DNA of 64,000 nucleotides from Metabacillus endolithicus (GTDB taxonomy: Bacteria > Bacillota > Bacilli > Bacillales > Bacillaceae): NCBI RefSeq assembly GCF_023078335.1, contig NZ_CP095551.1, positions 181,827 to 245,826 of the forward strand. Direction: 5' to 3'. Both the position numbers and the translations under genes were made by a program. Below the pieces are notes generated by a model. It was given only the letters and a program-made list of their open reading frames with translations. It had not been told where the DNA came from and made no database searches. Positions 19,015-29,431 of this stretch are shown here, piece after piece; the first letter of the stretch is position 1; each line of letters starts with the position of its first letter.

Positions 19015-19761
19015 ATGTTTGATGAAATCAATCGTAAAAAGGCTGCATTAGATACAGCACGTCCATTACCAAAATACACATTAAAAAGCCTTAGAGAAAA
19101 GATGTTGCTTGAATGGACTTATAATTCAAATGCAATTGAAGGTAATACACTCACTATAAATGAAACGAAAATAGTGTTGGAAGGAATAACTGTAGGTGGA
19201 AAAACTATGCGAGAACACCTAGAAGTTATAAACCATCGTGATGCTATTCAGTATGTTGAGGATATTGTACATAAAAGTGATCCCTTATCTGAATGGCAAA
19301 TTAAAAATTTGCATCGGCTAGTATTAAAAGGAATTGATGATGAATATGCTGGGGTTTATCGTGATCAACAAGTATTCATATCGGGTGCACAACATACTCC
19401 CCCAGCACATTACTTGATTTCTGAAAATATGACTCAAATGATGAGTTGGTATCACGACAAGGGAATTAAACTTCATCCAATTATACGTGGTGCGATGTTA
19501 CACGCTATTTTTGTTGGAATTCATCCATTTATCGATGGAAACGGAAGAACATCACGCTTGCTGTTAAATTTAGAGTTGATGAAAGATGGGTTTCCGCCCG
19601 TTGTTATTAAAGTGAAAAATCGATTAGCTTATTATGAAGCACTTGATATATCACATACAAAAGAGGATTACTCTGATTTTATCCAATTAGTTGCTGAAGA
19701 AGTAGAGGATTCGCTGGATTTATATTTAAATGCAATTAACAGAAACCCTGAAACACCGTGA
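19015..19761 (+). CDS. Fic-domain protein (putative AMP transferase)
   Basis: A 248-residue Fic protein with the active-site motif HPFIDGNGRTSR at residues 170-181 (catalytic His170). An N-terminal inhibitory-helix motif SNAIEGN at about 38-44 marks the class in which the inhibitor helix lies ahead of the Fic core in the same chain. Fic proteins transfer AMP or related groups to hydroxyl side chains and often act in toxin-antitoxin or stress modules. The gene is intact, unlike its neighbours. The lack of a separate antitoxin gene fits internal inhibition. Target unknown. Confidence 0.85.
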   Translation: MFDEINRKKAALDTARPLPKYTLKSLREKMLLEWTYNSNAIEGNTLTINETKIVLEGITVGGKTMREHLEVINHRDAIQYVEDIVHKSDPLSEWQIKNLHRLVLKGIDDEYAGVYRDQQVFISGAQHTPPAHYLISENMTQMMSWYHDKGIKLHPIIRGAMLHAIFVGIHPFIDGNGRTSRLLLNLELMKDGFPPVVIKVKNRLAYYEALDISHTKEDYSDFIQLVAEEVEDSLDLYLNAINRNPETP

Positions 19762-19827
19762 TGTGACGTTATGTTTAATTACTCTAATATCCTAATGCTT
19801 AATATAATATAAGCTTTGTTCAAGAAT

Positions 19828-20249
19828 GTGAGTCTATTTTCAACGAAGGATGATGTAGTTTTAAATAAAATCAACGTTATTGAACGTTGTGTTAAACGAG
19901 TCAGAGAAGAATATGACGATAATCCTGAAAATCTACAAAATACCACTCAAGCAAGATTCTATCATACTTAACTTGCAGCGGGCATGTGAAACGAGTATCG
20001 ATTTGGCAATGCATATTGTAGCTGAAAAGAAAATTGGATTACCACAAAACAGTCTAGATGCTTTTACTTTTACTAGAAGCAGCATATATTCTCCCCTCTT
20101 CAATCGTTCAAAAAATGAAGCTCTTAGTAGGTTTTAGAAATATTGCTGTTTATGATTTTCAAGTGACGAATTTATCTACCTTACAAACATTAGTGGAAGA
20201 TCATCTAATAGATTTTATGGAATATACAAGATCTATCCTATTATATTAA
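19828..20249 (+). pseudogene. HepT-like HEPN toxin, multiply frameshifted
   Basis: From GTG 19828 the frame reads DDVVLNKINVIERCVKRV, the standard HepT/DUF86 N-terminus. It shifts at about 19950 to DSIILNLQRACETSIDLAMH and again at about 20055 to LLEAAYILPSSIVQKMK ... FRNIAVYDFQ. The HEPN RNase motif R-x4-6-H reads RNIAVYDF here, with Tyr in the usual His position, so the catalytic site is altered as well. No MntA-type nucleotidyltransferase antitoxin is adjacent. Best read as a dead toxin remnant. Confidence 0.65.
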
Positions 20250-20263
20250 TTAACAATAAACTT

Positions 20264-20315
20264 ATTATGTAAACAACTACTCGTAAAAATTGTATTTTAC
20301 ACAAAGTTACATAAT
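20264..20315. repeat. Inverted repeat upstream of the tyrosine recombinase
   Basis: ATTATGTAAAC (20264-20274) and GTTACATAAT (20306-20315) are inverted copies 31 bp apart, just ahead of the recombinase gene. This could be an operator or a recombination site; nothing distinguishes the two. Confidence 0.4.
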
Positions 20316-20338
20316 TCGACAAAAAAGGGTGTGCTTTA

Positions 20339-21457
20339 TTGGCAAATACTAGACAACATCAAAAACACAAAGAAAAATATAAAGCATTGTATTCTCAAAT
20401 GCCGGAATATGTTAAAGATTATATAGATGCTATGGAAGACAACCATAGGTCTCCTTCTACCCTATTTAATTATTTATTAGACTATCAACACTTCTTTACT
20501 TGGCTAATTCAAGAGGGTATTTCTAAAGCTGATCATATCAAGGACATCCATTATGAAGTTTTAGCTGATCTTCCACTTGAGTTAGCTAGGGCATATTTCA
20601 AAAAATTAGAAGAAGAAGAATATGAAGTTTCTAAATATGAAAAGAAAACTCGATCAAAATCAATCATTAATAGGAAAAAATCTGCTTTGCGCTCTCTTTT
20701 TAAATACCTTACAACACAATATGAGGATAGTAACGGTGAACCTCTATTTCACCGTAATGTCATGCAAAAGATACCTGTTATAAAGGAAAAGGAATCCTTA
20801 AATGCACGGAGTATTAAGATGGCTAATTCAATCTTCCAAGAAAATTCAGATGTTGATTTTTTATATTATGTGAAAAATGAATATGAGAATGAACTCTCTG
20901 TACGTAAAAAATCCTATTTCCTTCGTGATAAAGAAAGAGATTATGCTATCCTCTCCCTTCTACTTGGTAGCGGTATACGTGTTAATGAACTTGTAGAACT
21001 TAGAATTAGAGATCTAAATTTCGAAAATAGTACTATTTCTGTAATACGAAAGGGAGATAAAAGAGATATAGTTACTGTATTTGCAGAAGTTATGAATGAT
21101 ATTGAAGTCTACCTAAGTATAAGAAATAATCGGTATAAAGGCACAAATGCAGAACATGAGTATTTATTTTTGTCCAAATATAAAAAGTCTTTCTCCCCAA
21201 TAACTATAAGAACGGTGCAAGACTTAGTTAAAAAGTATACAAAGTCTTTTAATAAAGGGAAACGAAGTATGTCTCCACATAAACTAAGACATACATATGC
21301 TACAACTTTAATGGATGAAACCAAAGATCTGTCCCTTGTAATGGAACAGCTTGGACATACTTCTGAAACTACTGCTTTACTTTATGTTCATACAAGTCAA
21401 GAGAAGGCTAAAAAGGCGGCGGAGGCTTTAGCTGAAAGAAGAAAAAGACTAGAATGA
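20339..21457 (+). CDS. Tyrosine recombinase, XerS/XerC-like
   Basis: A 372-residue integrase-family protein. The N-terminal SAM-like core-binding domain (about 20-130) is followed by the catalytic domain with Arg in GSGIRVNEL (about 214), HKLRH (about 314-318), His in QLGHTSE and the nucleophile Tyr in LLYVHT. The start is TTG 20339; no better ATG exists. The length and N-terminal RSPSTLFNYLLDYQHFF-like segment resemble XerS. On a plasmid its probable job is resolving multimers. It stands alone with its own terminator, next to the origin region. Confidence 0.8.
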   Translation: MANTRQHQKHKEKYKALYSQMPEYVKDYIDAMEDNHRSPSTLFNYLLDYQHFFTWLIQEGISKADHIKDIHYEVLADLPLELARAYFKKLEEEEYEVSKYEKKTRSKSIINRKKSALRSLFKYLTTQYEDSNGEPLFHRNVMQKIPVIKEKESLNARSIKMANSIFQENSDVDFLYYVKNEYENELSVRKKSYFLRDKERDYAILSLLLGSGIRVNELVELRIRDLNFENSTISVIRKGDKRDIVTVFAEVMNDIEVYLSIRNNRYKGTNAEHEYLFLSKYKKSFSPITIRTVQDLVKKYTKSFNKGKRSMSPHKLRHTYATTLMDETKDLSLVMEQLGHTSETTALLYVHTSQEKAKKAAEALAERRKRLE

Positions 21458-21479
21458 AGTAAAATTAATTTTGGTATAA

Positions 21480-21514
21480 TAAAAGGACTAGAAATTTATT
21501 TCTAGTCCTTTTTA
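21480..21514 (+). terminator. Terminator of the tyrosine recombinase gene
   Basis: AAAAGGACTAGAAA-TTTA-TTTCTAGTCCTTTTT, perfect stem with a T-run, right after the stop. Confidence 0.85.
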
Positions 21515-22101
21515 AATAGTATAGATTCTCTTATATGTAAAGGTTATGAATAGACATTCAGTCGAACCTCGGTACAAGTAATTGTATGAAGAATAGAATA
21601 ATATATATAATTTATATTGTCAATATTGTAAGGGGTGCTGTGCACTCTGAATTGAAAGCAATGTTTTAAGTGTTGAATTAATGAATATTTTCTTTATAGA
21701 TAAGTTCCCTATGGTTTGTCTGATGGAGAGTTAAAAGAACGTAATTTTAATGACTACATTCAATTATTCATGGTCGCACATCAAAATGAACTTAATCTAT
21801 CCCAGTTTGATAAAGTTAATGCTACCCCTACCCTGTCAAGAGAAGAAAACAATCAATAGGATTTATAACAATCAGAGATCACAAGAAGGAACAAGTAAGT
21901 TAATACTAAGACAAAATGCTAATAAACGATGAGCGCAAATCGTAAAATTTTCCTCGTTAACGTTCTACTTTAAGTTAAAGAGGCTAACTTATAATTCGAT
22001 ATAAACGACCTTTTCAGTATCCTCTTTACTTTTCAGGTCCTCTAGCAAACTGTCAATGTTTATTTCCTTCTGGGTAGTTTGGGAACTATTAAAATATATA
22101 T
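21515..22101. other. Intergenic region between recombinase and rep
   Basis: No convincing gene. A ~49-codon plus-strand stretch (about 21714-21860, GLSDGELKERNFNDY) has no ribosome binding site. On the minus strand, just after the rep stop, a ~38-codon open stretch ends DSLLEDLKSKEDTEKVVYIEL at about 21991. It could be a lost extension of Rep but has no start of its own. Confidence 0.4.
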
Positions 22102-23409
22102 TTAATATGGAAGTTCTTCCCTATGCTTTGTTAACCATTTTTTGAAGTAACTCTTAATTTTGCTCTTTTCAAAATCGTCCTCTAGGAGTGGAGGTAATCT
22201 ATGTCCTTTTCGATACTCATAGATGTCATCCATCTTTTTGAATAGAGTTGTTTGCATTTCATTTTTAATGTGATCGATTTCTTCTTTGGTACTAACCTTA
22301 CTTTTATTAATAACTTCTAAAAAGTAATCGTACAAGCTTTCTAGATCCATTATGTCCTGTTCCGTTCTCTCTTTTAATCGACTATCAACATTACCGATGG
22401 CTAACTGCAGCAATGAGTTATCAAGATCTTTTTCATAGGTTGATTCAGCATAATTATTTTCTATAGCACTCACAATATAACCAGCTAAATTAGCAAGCCC
22501 TTTATCCTCCATACGCAGGACATAACGCAAGTTTTCCTCAATGTACTTTGGCGGATAGTTCTTAACTAATTCTACTGCTTTTTCCCGTCTAATTCCCTTT
22601 GTAATAAGGAGGTTAAGAATGGTTTGAATATCATAATCTAGAGATTCTTCATCTATCGTTTTATTGATATTTTTCTGGTTTTTATAGATATAAAACACAA
22701 ATGAATGTATGGAGCGTCCGACTTTTTTATGTACCTCATATTCAAAGCGAATATCTGTCTTTTCAGCAATTTCCTTCTTTGCTTTTTCAAGTACTACCGC
22801 TCGGAAATTTTTCATTAGGTTTAATTTATCATCAGGAATCGCCAGCATCTCTCTCAATTCCTTTATTTCCATGATCCTTTTACCAAAACGTTCTCTTTCT
22901 TTAAGCAGCTCATAAATTCTCCAGGAATACTCTGACCTTAATTTTAAAACATTATATAGCTGGTACTTTGTATATGATTTAAGGTTAATAAGGAATTGAG
23001 CTAAATCATCAGAGAGTTTAATCGTAATTTGACCTTCATCATAACTTGCCCGTTGTACCCAATAGATATCATCAATCACAAATTTATTGTTTTCTTTAGC
23101 CCGGGTTATAGTAAGAGGTTTACTGTTTAAACCATTCACTGTTTCTCTTATTCTTTCATAAAAGCCCGACTCCGATATGCCAAAGAGATTGGCTAAATCT
23201 TTTGTTTGCAAAACATATGTCTTTAAATCTTTATCTTCTGGTTGTACTAATGAAACTAGTGCATATAATAAACGTCTTTCATTTATTGATAGATTTTGTT
23301 TTGTATTAACAAGGGCGTTTGATTGATTGACCCAGTAATATGGCTTTAGATCAGCTTCTATTAGATCTTCATCAAAAGATAGTTGTTCAACTTGCGTTAC
23401 CACAGTCAT
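22102..23409 (-). CDS. rep: Plasmid replication initiator, Rep_3/RepB family
   Basis: A 435-residue protein with the Rep_3 initiator pattern. The N-terminal winged-helix domain starts WVNQSNALVNTKQNLSINERRLLYALVS and has the LRSEYSWRIYELLKERERFG block. A second winged helix contains LREMLAIPDDKLNLMKNFRAVVLEKAKKEI. The C-terminal half (about 270-435) is an extra helical region. It would bind the iterons lying directly upstream (23545-24265) to open the origin and, as in other Rep_3 plasmids, autorepress. The start ATG 23409 follows AGGAGG. Confidence 0.88.
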   Translation of the reverse strand: MTVVTQVEQLSFDEDLIEADLKPYYWVNQSNALVNTKQNLSINERRLLYALVSLVQPEDKDLKTYVLQTKDLANLFGISESGFYERIRETVNGLNSKPLTITRAKENNKFVIDDIYWVQRASYDEGQITIKLSDDLAQFLINLKSYTKYQLYNVLKLRSEYSWRIYELLKERERFGKRIMEIKELREMLAIPDDKLNLMKNFRAVVLEKAKKEIAEKTDIRFEYEVHKKVGRSIHSFVFYIYKNQKNINKTIDEESLDYDIQTILNLLITKGIRREKAVELVKNYPPKYIEENLRYVLRMEDKGLANLAGYIVSAIENNYAESTYEKDLDNSLLQLAIGNVDSRLKERTEQDIMDLESLYDYFLEVINKSKVSTKEEIDHIKNEMQTTLFKKMDDIYEYRKGHRLPPLLEDDFEKSKIKSYFKKWLTKHREELPY

Positions 23410-23544
23410 TTCAATCCTCCTAAACCTTAACTATCTCCAATATAATACAAAAAAACACAAGATTCCATACTTAGTTACATAGCTAAAATTAAGTAACCAA
23501 TAAGTCTATAAATTCGGTGTATAAAATCAATTTATAATAGAATG

Positions 23545-24265
23545 ATATGTCTACCTTTCCGGTGCTTTGAAATTACTAGCTAATCATAATCTAAATCCAT
23601 ATAGCTACTTTTTCGGTGCTGATATATTATAATTTTCAAATTATAATATACTATATGGCTATATATTCGGTGCTGAAATTTTTTTAGGGTTAAAGCAAAT
23701 ATGGCTACTAAATCGGTGCTACATAGAGTTATTGCTTCAGCAAAGAGTATATATCGTCTTGAAAAAAGCATTTAAAGGAAGCTATTAATAATATGTCTAC
23801 CGAAAAGGTAGACATATCATATTAATACATAGAATAAGATATGAGTGGCAAGTTTACTATTGCTCTATATATCTACTATTTCGGTGTAACTCTACTCTAA
23901 AGTAACAAGTTTATAAAATATTACCGTTCTAGTAGACATATATAATGTGAAATGTTAAGGAAAAAAACTAATATGTCTACCCTTTAGGTAGATCAACATA
24001 TAATAGATGTGAGAATTAAAAGAAGATGACCTTAAAAATAGGCTGTATACATGTCCCTTTTAGATCAAACAGATATAGATCTATTATTTCCACCGTTTTT
24101 ATAGCTATATTTTGATATTTTAAAAGTCTCATACCGAATTAATAGACATATAACACTTTTTAAATAGACATATATCCACTTATATACTAGACATGTAACA
24201 TCGTATTAGTAGCCATAACCACCGTTTTAATAGACTTATAGTACCGTTTTAATAGACATATAAGA
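23545..24265. repeat. Iteron-type replication origin with two opposed iteron blocks
   Basis: About six direct iterons (starts near 23545, 23599, 23653, 23699, 23867; half-sites at 23791 and 23971) follow the consensus ATATGTCTAC then TTTCGGTGCT. The next block (about 23922-24265) carries the reverse-complement form, e.g. ACCGTTTTAATAGACATATA, at least six times. A palindrome of the half-site, ATATGTCTACC-GAAAA-GGTAGACATAT, lies at 23791-23817. Position upstream of rep and the ~22-bp unit are classic for Rep_3 origins. The direct block resembles the replication control array; the inverted block may act in handcuffing. Confidence 0.8.
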
Positions 24266-24730
24266 TGTTGAACCTTACTCTCCCAAGACCTAATTTCACC
24301 TATAAACAAGTAACAATTTATAAACAAGAAAACAATATATTAAACAGTTTAAACATACATACCTAAAAAAAGTATAGGGGATAATATTATACTTACCCAT
24401 CTTAAAACATATCTATTTACACAAGTAGAATCATCTTTACAAGAATTTTAAAATAAATAGAATCTATATACCATAAACTTAAGTTTACTCCTAATATTCT
24501 AAATGCAGCCTAAATTAAATAGATATCTACCAATAAAAAGTTTAGAGAAATATCTAAAATATCTGCATTAAAATTTCATCATTATAACAAACGTCATAAT
24601 CATGAAATTTTCTTAGCGTACCTATAAGTTATAAAAAACATAGAATAATATATTTAGTAATAGGAACACAATTAAATGGAAGAACTAGACCAAAAACTCA
24701 AAGTTTACTTTGAAGACTATTAATATTGAT
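24266..24730. other. AT-rich segment beside the iterons
   Basis: About 460 bp with no gene and very few G residues on the plus strand, directly after the inverted iterons. Its composition fits a DNA-unwinding element, but no clear DnaA box was found. Confidence 0.45.
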
Positions 24731-24732
24731 GT

Positions 24733-25622
24733 GCACCCCAAAAATTAGACGAACCAATTCTAACTTTTGGGGTGTTTTTTATGGTCAAATATGATGAAGG
24801 ATTTAAGCTGAGTGTAGTTAACGCATATTTAGCTGGTGAAGGTGCATATGCTTCCTTCGCAAACAGATTTGGAATCCGAAGAATTATGGCTATCGCCGAA
24901 TTGATATGGAATTGCGTAAGAAAGATTATATCCTAAATCACAAAAATCCTGCGCATTACCAATAAACTTGGTATTATTTGTACTTCATTCACACGTAAAT
25001 CTCGTAAATACAACTCGTATAAAGGAACCGTAGGCAAGATCTCGAAAACCTTGTAAACAGTAAATTCTATACAAGCATTCCACATCAGAAATTAACGACT
25101 GATACATCTGAATTTAAATACTACACGACCGATTCTAATGGGAAGTTAATCATTAAGAAGGCTTATTTAGATCCGTTTCTAAATATGTATAATGGTGAAA
25201 TTCTAACCTTTCGATTCTCAGAGAGACCGGACACTCAAGCAATAATGGCTGCTTTAGAGGAAGCAATTGAAATAACAAAAGATTGCCCCTATCGAACTAC
25301 AATACACTCTGATCAAGGCTGGGCTTATCAAATGAAAAGGTATGTAAAGAAACTAAAAGATAATGGTATCTATCAAAGTATGTCCCGAAAAGGAAACTGT
25401 CTGGATTATTCACCAATGGAGAATTACTTCGGGATAATGAAACTGAAAATGTAATATGGTAATTGAGAGCTTAAGCAAGCAGTAACTGATTATATTTTTT
25501 ACTATAACAATGAACGGATAAAAGCAAAATTGACTGGCATGGTTCCCCAGTGGAATACCGTCTTCATGCCAGTCAACTAGCTGCTTAAATATTTGGTCTA
25601 ACTTTTAGGGTTCAACACATAT
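24733..25622 (+). mobile_element. Decayed IS3-family (IS150-type) insertion sequence
   Basis: The ends are TGTGCACCCCAAAAATTAGAC (left) and TCTAACTTTTAGGGTTCAACACA (right), imperfect inverted repeats. Inside, an OrfA start (MVKYDEGFKLSVVNAYL) is fused by a large internal deletion to OrfB sequence (YGYRRIDMELRKK). The OrfB end survives at 25185-25454 with IHSDQGWAYQ and SMSRKGNCLDYSPMENYFG. Total length is ~0.9 kb versus 1.2-1.5 kb for intact relatives. Not able to transpose on its own. Confidence 0.75.
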
Positions 25623-27060
25623 TCTATTAATCGCCAGTCTCTCACTTCTTTTCTGATTGCATTCTTTGCCTTATCGGCAATTGCCAGCAAGAATTTTGTG
25701 AAGAATTTTCCATATTTATTCAGACAATCGAAAGAAGTAGTTGAATAATTCCATTGCCTATCATCATCTTTACAATAGATAATATTCGTTTTCTCTAGGT
25801 TTAACACCAATCCAAATAGTTGAATCTTTCTTACAGTCTTCGTTGAAGATATTTTGCTTCTTTCATTGAAGCACAGTGTGCTATTCCATCATCGGCGTAT
25901 CTTGCCCAAGGAACCTTGGAATTCTTTTTTATCATAAAATTAAAAATGTATATTGAAGGATCGCAAGAACAGGACTTATAACTCTTCCTTGCGGAGTACC
26001 AGTTCACTCCGTTAACGTTCCGTGCTCCATTTGAAAAGGTGTAGTTAGCCATCTATGTATTTATAAAATGAACCATTCTTGATTTGTATAACGTTTTACC
26101 ATTTCAATAAGATAAAGTCATATGGGATATTATCATCAATAGTCCCTTAATATCGATCGAACTCTAACACCCAGTCTTTCTGTCAGAAGTGTCTATTATA
26201 AGAAACTTCTATATTATTAAATTCCATTTTAATAACCAGAAGTACTATTTTATAAAGGTTTTTTTATAGTATCCATGTACAGACACTATATAATTCAAAA
26301 GCGTGATTTTCAAAAGAATCTCAATACATTTTTACTAAAAATAAACTAAAAACTAGAGTTTTCCTTTTTTAAATACATCAAATTATGAAAATATGAATAG
26401 ATACTAAAACAAATAATAAAATAACCTCTTATTATAGACACCATAAACAAACCATCTTTTCCTTGTAGCCTCAATCGCATGAATTTCCCATTTATTTGGT
26501 CGGTATCAATAAAAATCATCATAAAACAATTTCCCCACTGTTTTTTCAAAATATAGTTTCGTAACAATATGTGCTACTCGGTCTTTGACTGAAGGAACCC
26601 CAAATGTTCTTGTTCCACCATTCTTTTTGGGTATAGCTATTACTTTTACTGGTTTTGGAAAATAGCTAGCTTCCTGAGACATATGATTCCACCCTAGCCC
26701 CAAGGTTCCCAAGTTCCGTACAAACGCAAGTGTTATATTCATGCCACCTATAACAGCCACCACTTAGACAGTAAATAGTTCACACCTCTAATCTCGTCCT
26801 AGGTTAACGACTACCCCCCTAGTCTTGATGGATCCCTATGCTTTCGACATTTCCGTATGTGGTTCACATAATCATTCATCTACATAACACGCACTTAACA
26901 GTTCTTGACTGCCTTTTTCCTACACTCAATACCCTAACTTTTAACTATAGCGCCTTAAGGTAATTTGAAATCCCAGCCTGGATGGCGATTCCGACGGCTC
27001 CATCGTCATCATTTGTACAGCATAGCTGCTTTGAGTAATCTCGCTACTCACAACGGTAAC
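25600..27060 (-). mobile_element. Decayed second group II intron
   Basis: Minus-strand fragments of a different intron RT are visible: SYFPKPVKVIAIPKKNGGTRTFGVPSVKDR (within 26506-26763), DWVLEFD near 26175, PWARYADDGIAHC (YADD near 25900) and VLNLEKTNIIYCKDD (25598-25810). Many stops and shifts separate them. Upstream, 26770-27060 looks like the structured 5' intron RNA but has no clear boundary. The RT is interrupted by the 253-bp repeat at 26189-26441. It differs in family from the intact intron at 9071. Boundaries are approximate. Confidence 0.65.
26189..26441 (-). repeat. 253-bp MITE-like repeat, copy B
   Basis: Bounded by GTGTCTATTATAAGA (26189-26203) and TCTTATTATAGACAC (26427-26441), a 15-bp terminal inverted repeat with one mismatch. 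It is the reverse complement of 31463-31715, same length, with scattered substitutions. It splits the decayed RT between ATRKRWFVY and DWVLEFD codons, so it entered, or was copied, after the intron. No clear target-site duplication. Confidence 0.7.
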
Positions 27061-27559
27061 AGGATTATGAAAAATAGCGATGTCATCTTTCTTTGTAGCC
27101 AAATGTTGAAATTTAGCCAAGTTTCTGTCACTCCACCAAAACTTCTAACCCCACATTTCTTCTCATTCTTTATATTATTTCGTATGCTATCAATTTATTT
27201 CATCTTCGAGAAAGTTCTTCAAGAACATATTAATTACATCTCTGTTGCCATATTCGCAGTATTTCGCACCGTTTCGCAGAGTTTTTTCACTACTCATTGA
27301 CTTGTTCAGATATTAGCAAAACAATTTATTGACTTTATTATTCTTAGCTCTGTTGAATTGTACTATGTTTTTGAGCTTTGAGCTTTTATGGTACAAGAAT
27401 TTATAACAATAAATAACACTAATTTAACATCCTGATTTTATTGAGAGCAAAAACATTATTAAATTAACAAATATAAAAGACCAAATCGCTAAGTGATCTG
27501 GTCTTTTAATTGATATGCAATTATCCCCTATATTTCTCCACAAAAAACTGTATGGTAAT
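27061..27559. other. Intergenic region downstream of tubY-like gene
   Basis: No supported gene. A 35-codon minus-strand ORF from 27299 (MSSEKTLRNGAKYCEYGNRD) may be a fragment. The only clear signal is the terminator at 27475-27507. Confidence 0.4.
27475..27507. terminator. Bidirectional terminator after the tubY-like gene
   Basis: AAAAGACCAAATC ... GATCTGGTCTTTT, a hairpin with A and T runs on the two sides, 53 bp past the minus-strand tubY-like stop. Confidence 0.75.
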
Positions 27560-28545
27560 TTATTTATCAAAATCTGAAGTCAGTGTTATTAAGAATTCCT
27601 CGGTCTTATTTTTAACAAACTCAGACCTATTTCCAAAAATCTTAGAAAATGCTCCTTGTTTATCCCATTCTTCTTCAGCCATTTGCTTTGCCCTAGACTG
27701 AATTCTATTCTTATTTACAAATTCATTAAACTTATTATCATTTTCTTCAAGTTTCTTTACTAATGTTTCATCTATTTCAGACTTTATGGTTTTATTTTGT
27801 TGTTCTAATTTTGACTCTAATTCACTAATAAGTTGATCTTTAACTAATAAATTATCTTTATATTTCTCTTCTAATTCTTGTTGATAGGTTTCTCGATTTT
27901 TCTTTTCTTCATTAATCTGTCTATTTAATTCCTCGATAGTTTCAGACTGCTCTTCTACCTTTTTTAAGAAATCTCCAGATTCTAAAAGCTTTTGGTTACT
28001 TTGCAGAAGGTTTGATATGTCCTCCTTTAACCTAGGCCTACCATCCTCTCCCCTTTCCATAAAAATGGTCATTAGCATATTTGTCATTTGCATATATTGG
28101 CGGAGCTCTTGATTTTGATCTAAGGATGGTGCATAACTATTTGGCATATTATTGTTCACAGGTGTTCCAATAATACCTACAGCTGATTGTAACCCTGTCA
28201 TTTTTAGTTCGTCTTTTAGTAACCAAACCATCTTTAACTTCACTATAGAAAGATAGTTTAGTCTTATATATCTCGATTGTGGGCTTCATCTGGAAGTACA
28301 TAGTCTTCTAGGTTATCTATGTAATGTTTTAAAGTACTAGCAGCTATTCGCTTATTGGAATCTAGAATGGCTCCTGCTTCCGCGATACTATACCATCGAT
28401 GTAAGTCTTCTTGTAGTGCATTGATAAATTTGTTTTCAAACATTTCTTTCTTTAATGTTGGTCGATCTTTTATTTGTGTATATAGAGGATCGTATTTTAG
28501 TTCATCTTCTAATCTTGGGACTAAATCATTTTCATCATATAACAT
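27560..28545 (-). pseudogene. tubY: TubY-like MerR-HTH/coiled-coil protein, frameshifted
   Basis: The first 93 codons carry a MerR-type helix-turn-helix (YSIAEAGAILDSNKRIAASTLKHYIDNL), stopping after AHNRDI. The next frame continues YRLNYLSIVKLKMVWLLKDEL, then a long coiled coil (about 150-270) and a polar tail to 27560. A missing base near 28262 separates them; joined, the protein is about 327 residues. MerR-HTH plus coiled coil beside tubZ/tubR matches TubY, the third component of type III (TubZ) partition loci, which regulates tubRZ and/or TubZ filaments. ATG 28545 follows AGGAGG. Confidence 0.65.
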
Positions 28546-29321
28546 GTTCTTGAACCTCCTTTCAGATCTTGCTAAGTAGTTTTTCTAATTTAAATAATAA
28601 GATACGATTCGATTCGAAAAGAAACGAAGGTGGAATATGTGAATATACTAGTAATTATAGCAAATACTGTGATAAATAAAAATGAAAATAGCTTAAATGG
28701 TAATACGAAACTTATTTTCGTTTAACTTAGTATAATTTCGTGTGACTTCGTAGTAAGTGGTACACCTACTTTTCACGTAACTAGATGAACGAAAATTAAA
28801 GAAAAAATTCGTATAGCGTTCGAAAGTGTACGAAAAAAATCGTATCTCGTTTTGAAGATGATTGAATTGTGGTATATCAAAGTTTTTTGTGTTAATAGTG
28901 AGTTTGGGAACGTATAGGGGGCTCCAAAAAGAAGTTGTTTATAAATTATTGGGATAAGGCCTGTATCACACAGAAAAAGTAATAAATGCAGCAATTCTTA
29001 AACTAAAGAAAGGGAGGCACTATTTAAAAAATATTGTGATGATTTTAATAACAACTGATAACCTATGATGAAAATTCAACTCGCACTGATATACAGATAC
29101 GGATATAGATTAGTTATGTAAATTCTCTAATAAGTCGTTACACAACTTTTTAGTAGTGATATTGCACAATTTTGGACCTTCTTCAACAGATTAAAAACGG
29201 TATTCTTGCTATTTTCTTACTTAAATCTCAATTATCCTTTTAATGTGGCAAATAGAAGCTATCTTTTATGCAATCGAACGCTTCATTTCCTTTGATTCTA
29301 ATTGAATGGTCAATTAATTAG
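28546..29321. repeat. Intergenic region with TTCGT-rich repeat cluster
   Basis: No gene between tubY and the tubZ terminator. From 28605 to 28855 the motif TTCGT/ACGAA recurs about a dozen times in both orientations (e.g. GATTCGATTCGAAAAG, TTATTTTCGTTT, ATTTCGTGTGACTTCGTAG, GTACGAAAAAAATCGTAT). It lies in the tubY promoter region and could bind TubY or another partition regulator. A similar cluster lies at 32107-32285. 28860-29321 shows nothing. Confidence 0.5.
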
Positions 29322-29366
29322 CTAAAAAAATAAGTAGAGGTAGAGTCTTTAATAACTCCACCTCTA
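29322..29366 (-). terminator. Terminator of the tubRZ operon
   Basis: Read on the minus strand: TAGAGGTGGAG ... CTCTACCTCTA followed by TTATTTTTTT. It lies 66 bp past the tubZ stop. Confidence 0.8.
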
Positions 29367-29431
29367 TATGCTGTGCTGTGTTTATTTAATTGTTCTCATA
29401 TGAACCCTTTGTTTAAAGGGGTTTTATATTA

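Noticed and set aside
21714-21860. Small plus-strand gene (GLSDGELKERNFNDY...)
   Set aside because: No ribosome binding site, in-frame stop directly upstream and no family recognised; coding is not supportable.
23545-24265. CRISPR array
   Set aside because: Repeats have irregular spacing, occur in both orientations, lack unique spacers of uniform length and lie upstream of rep; iterons explain them.
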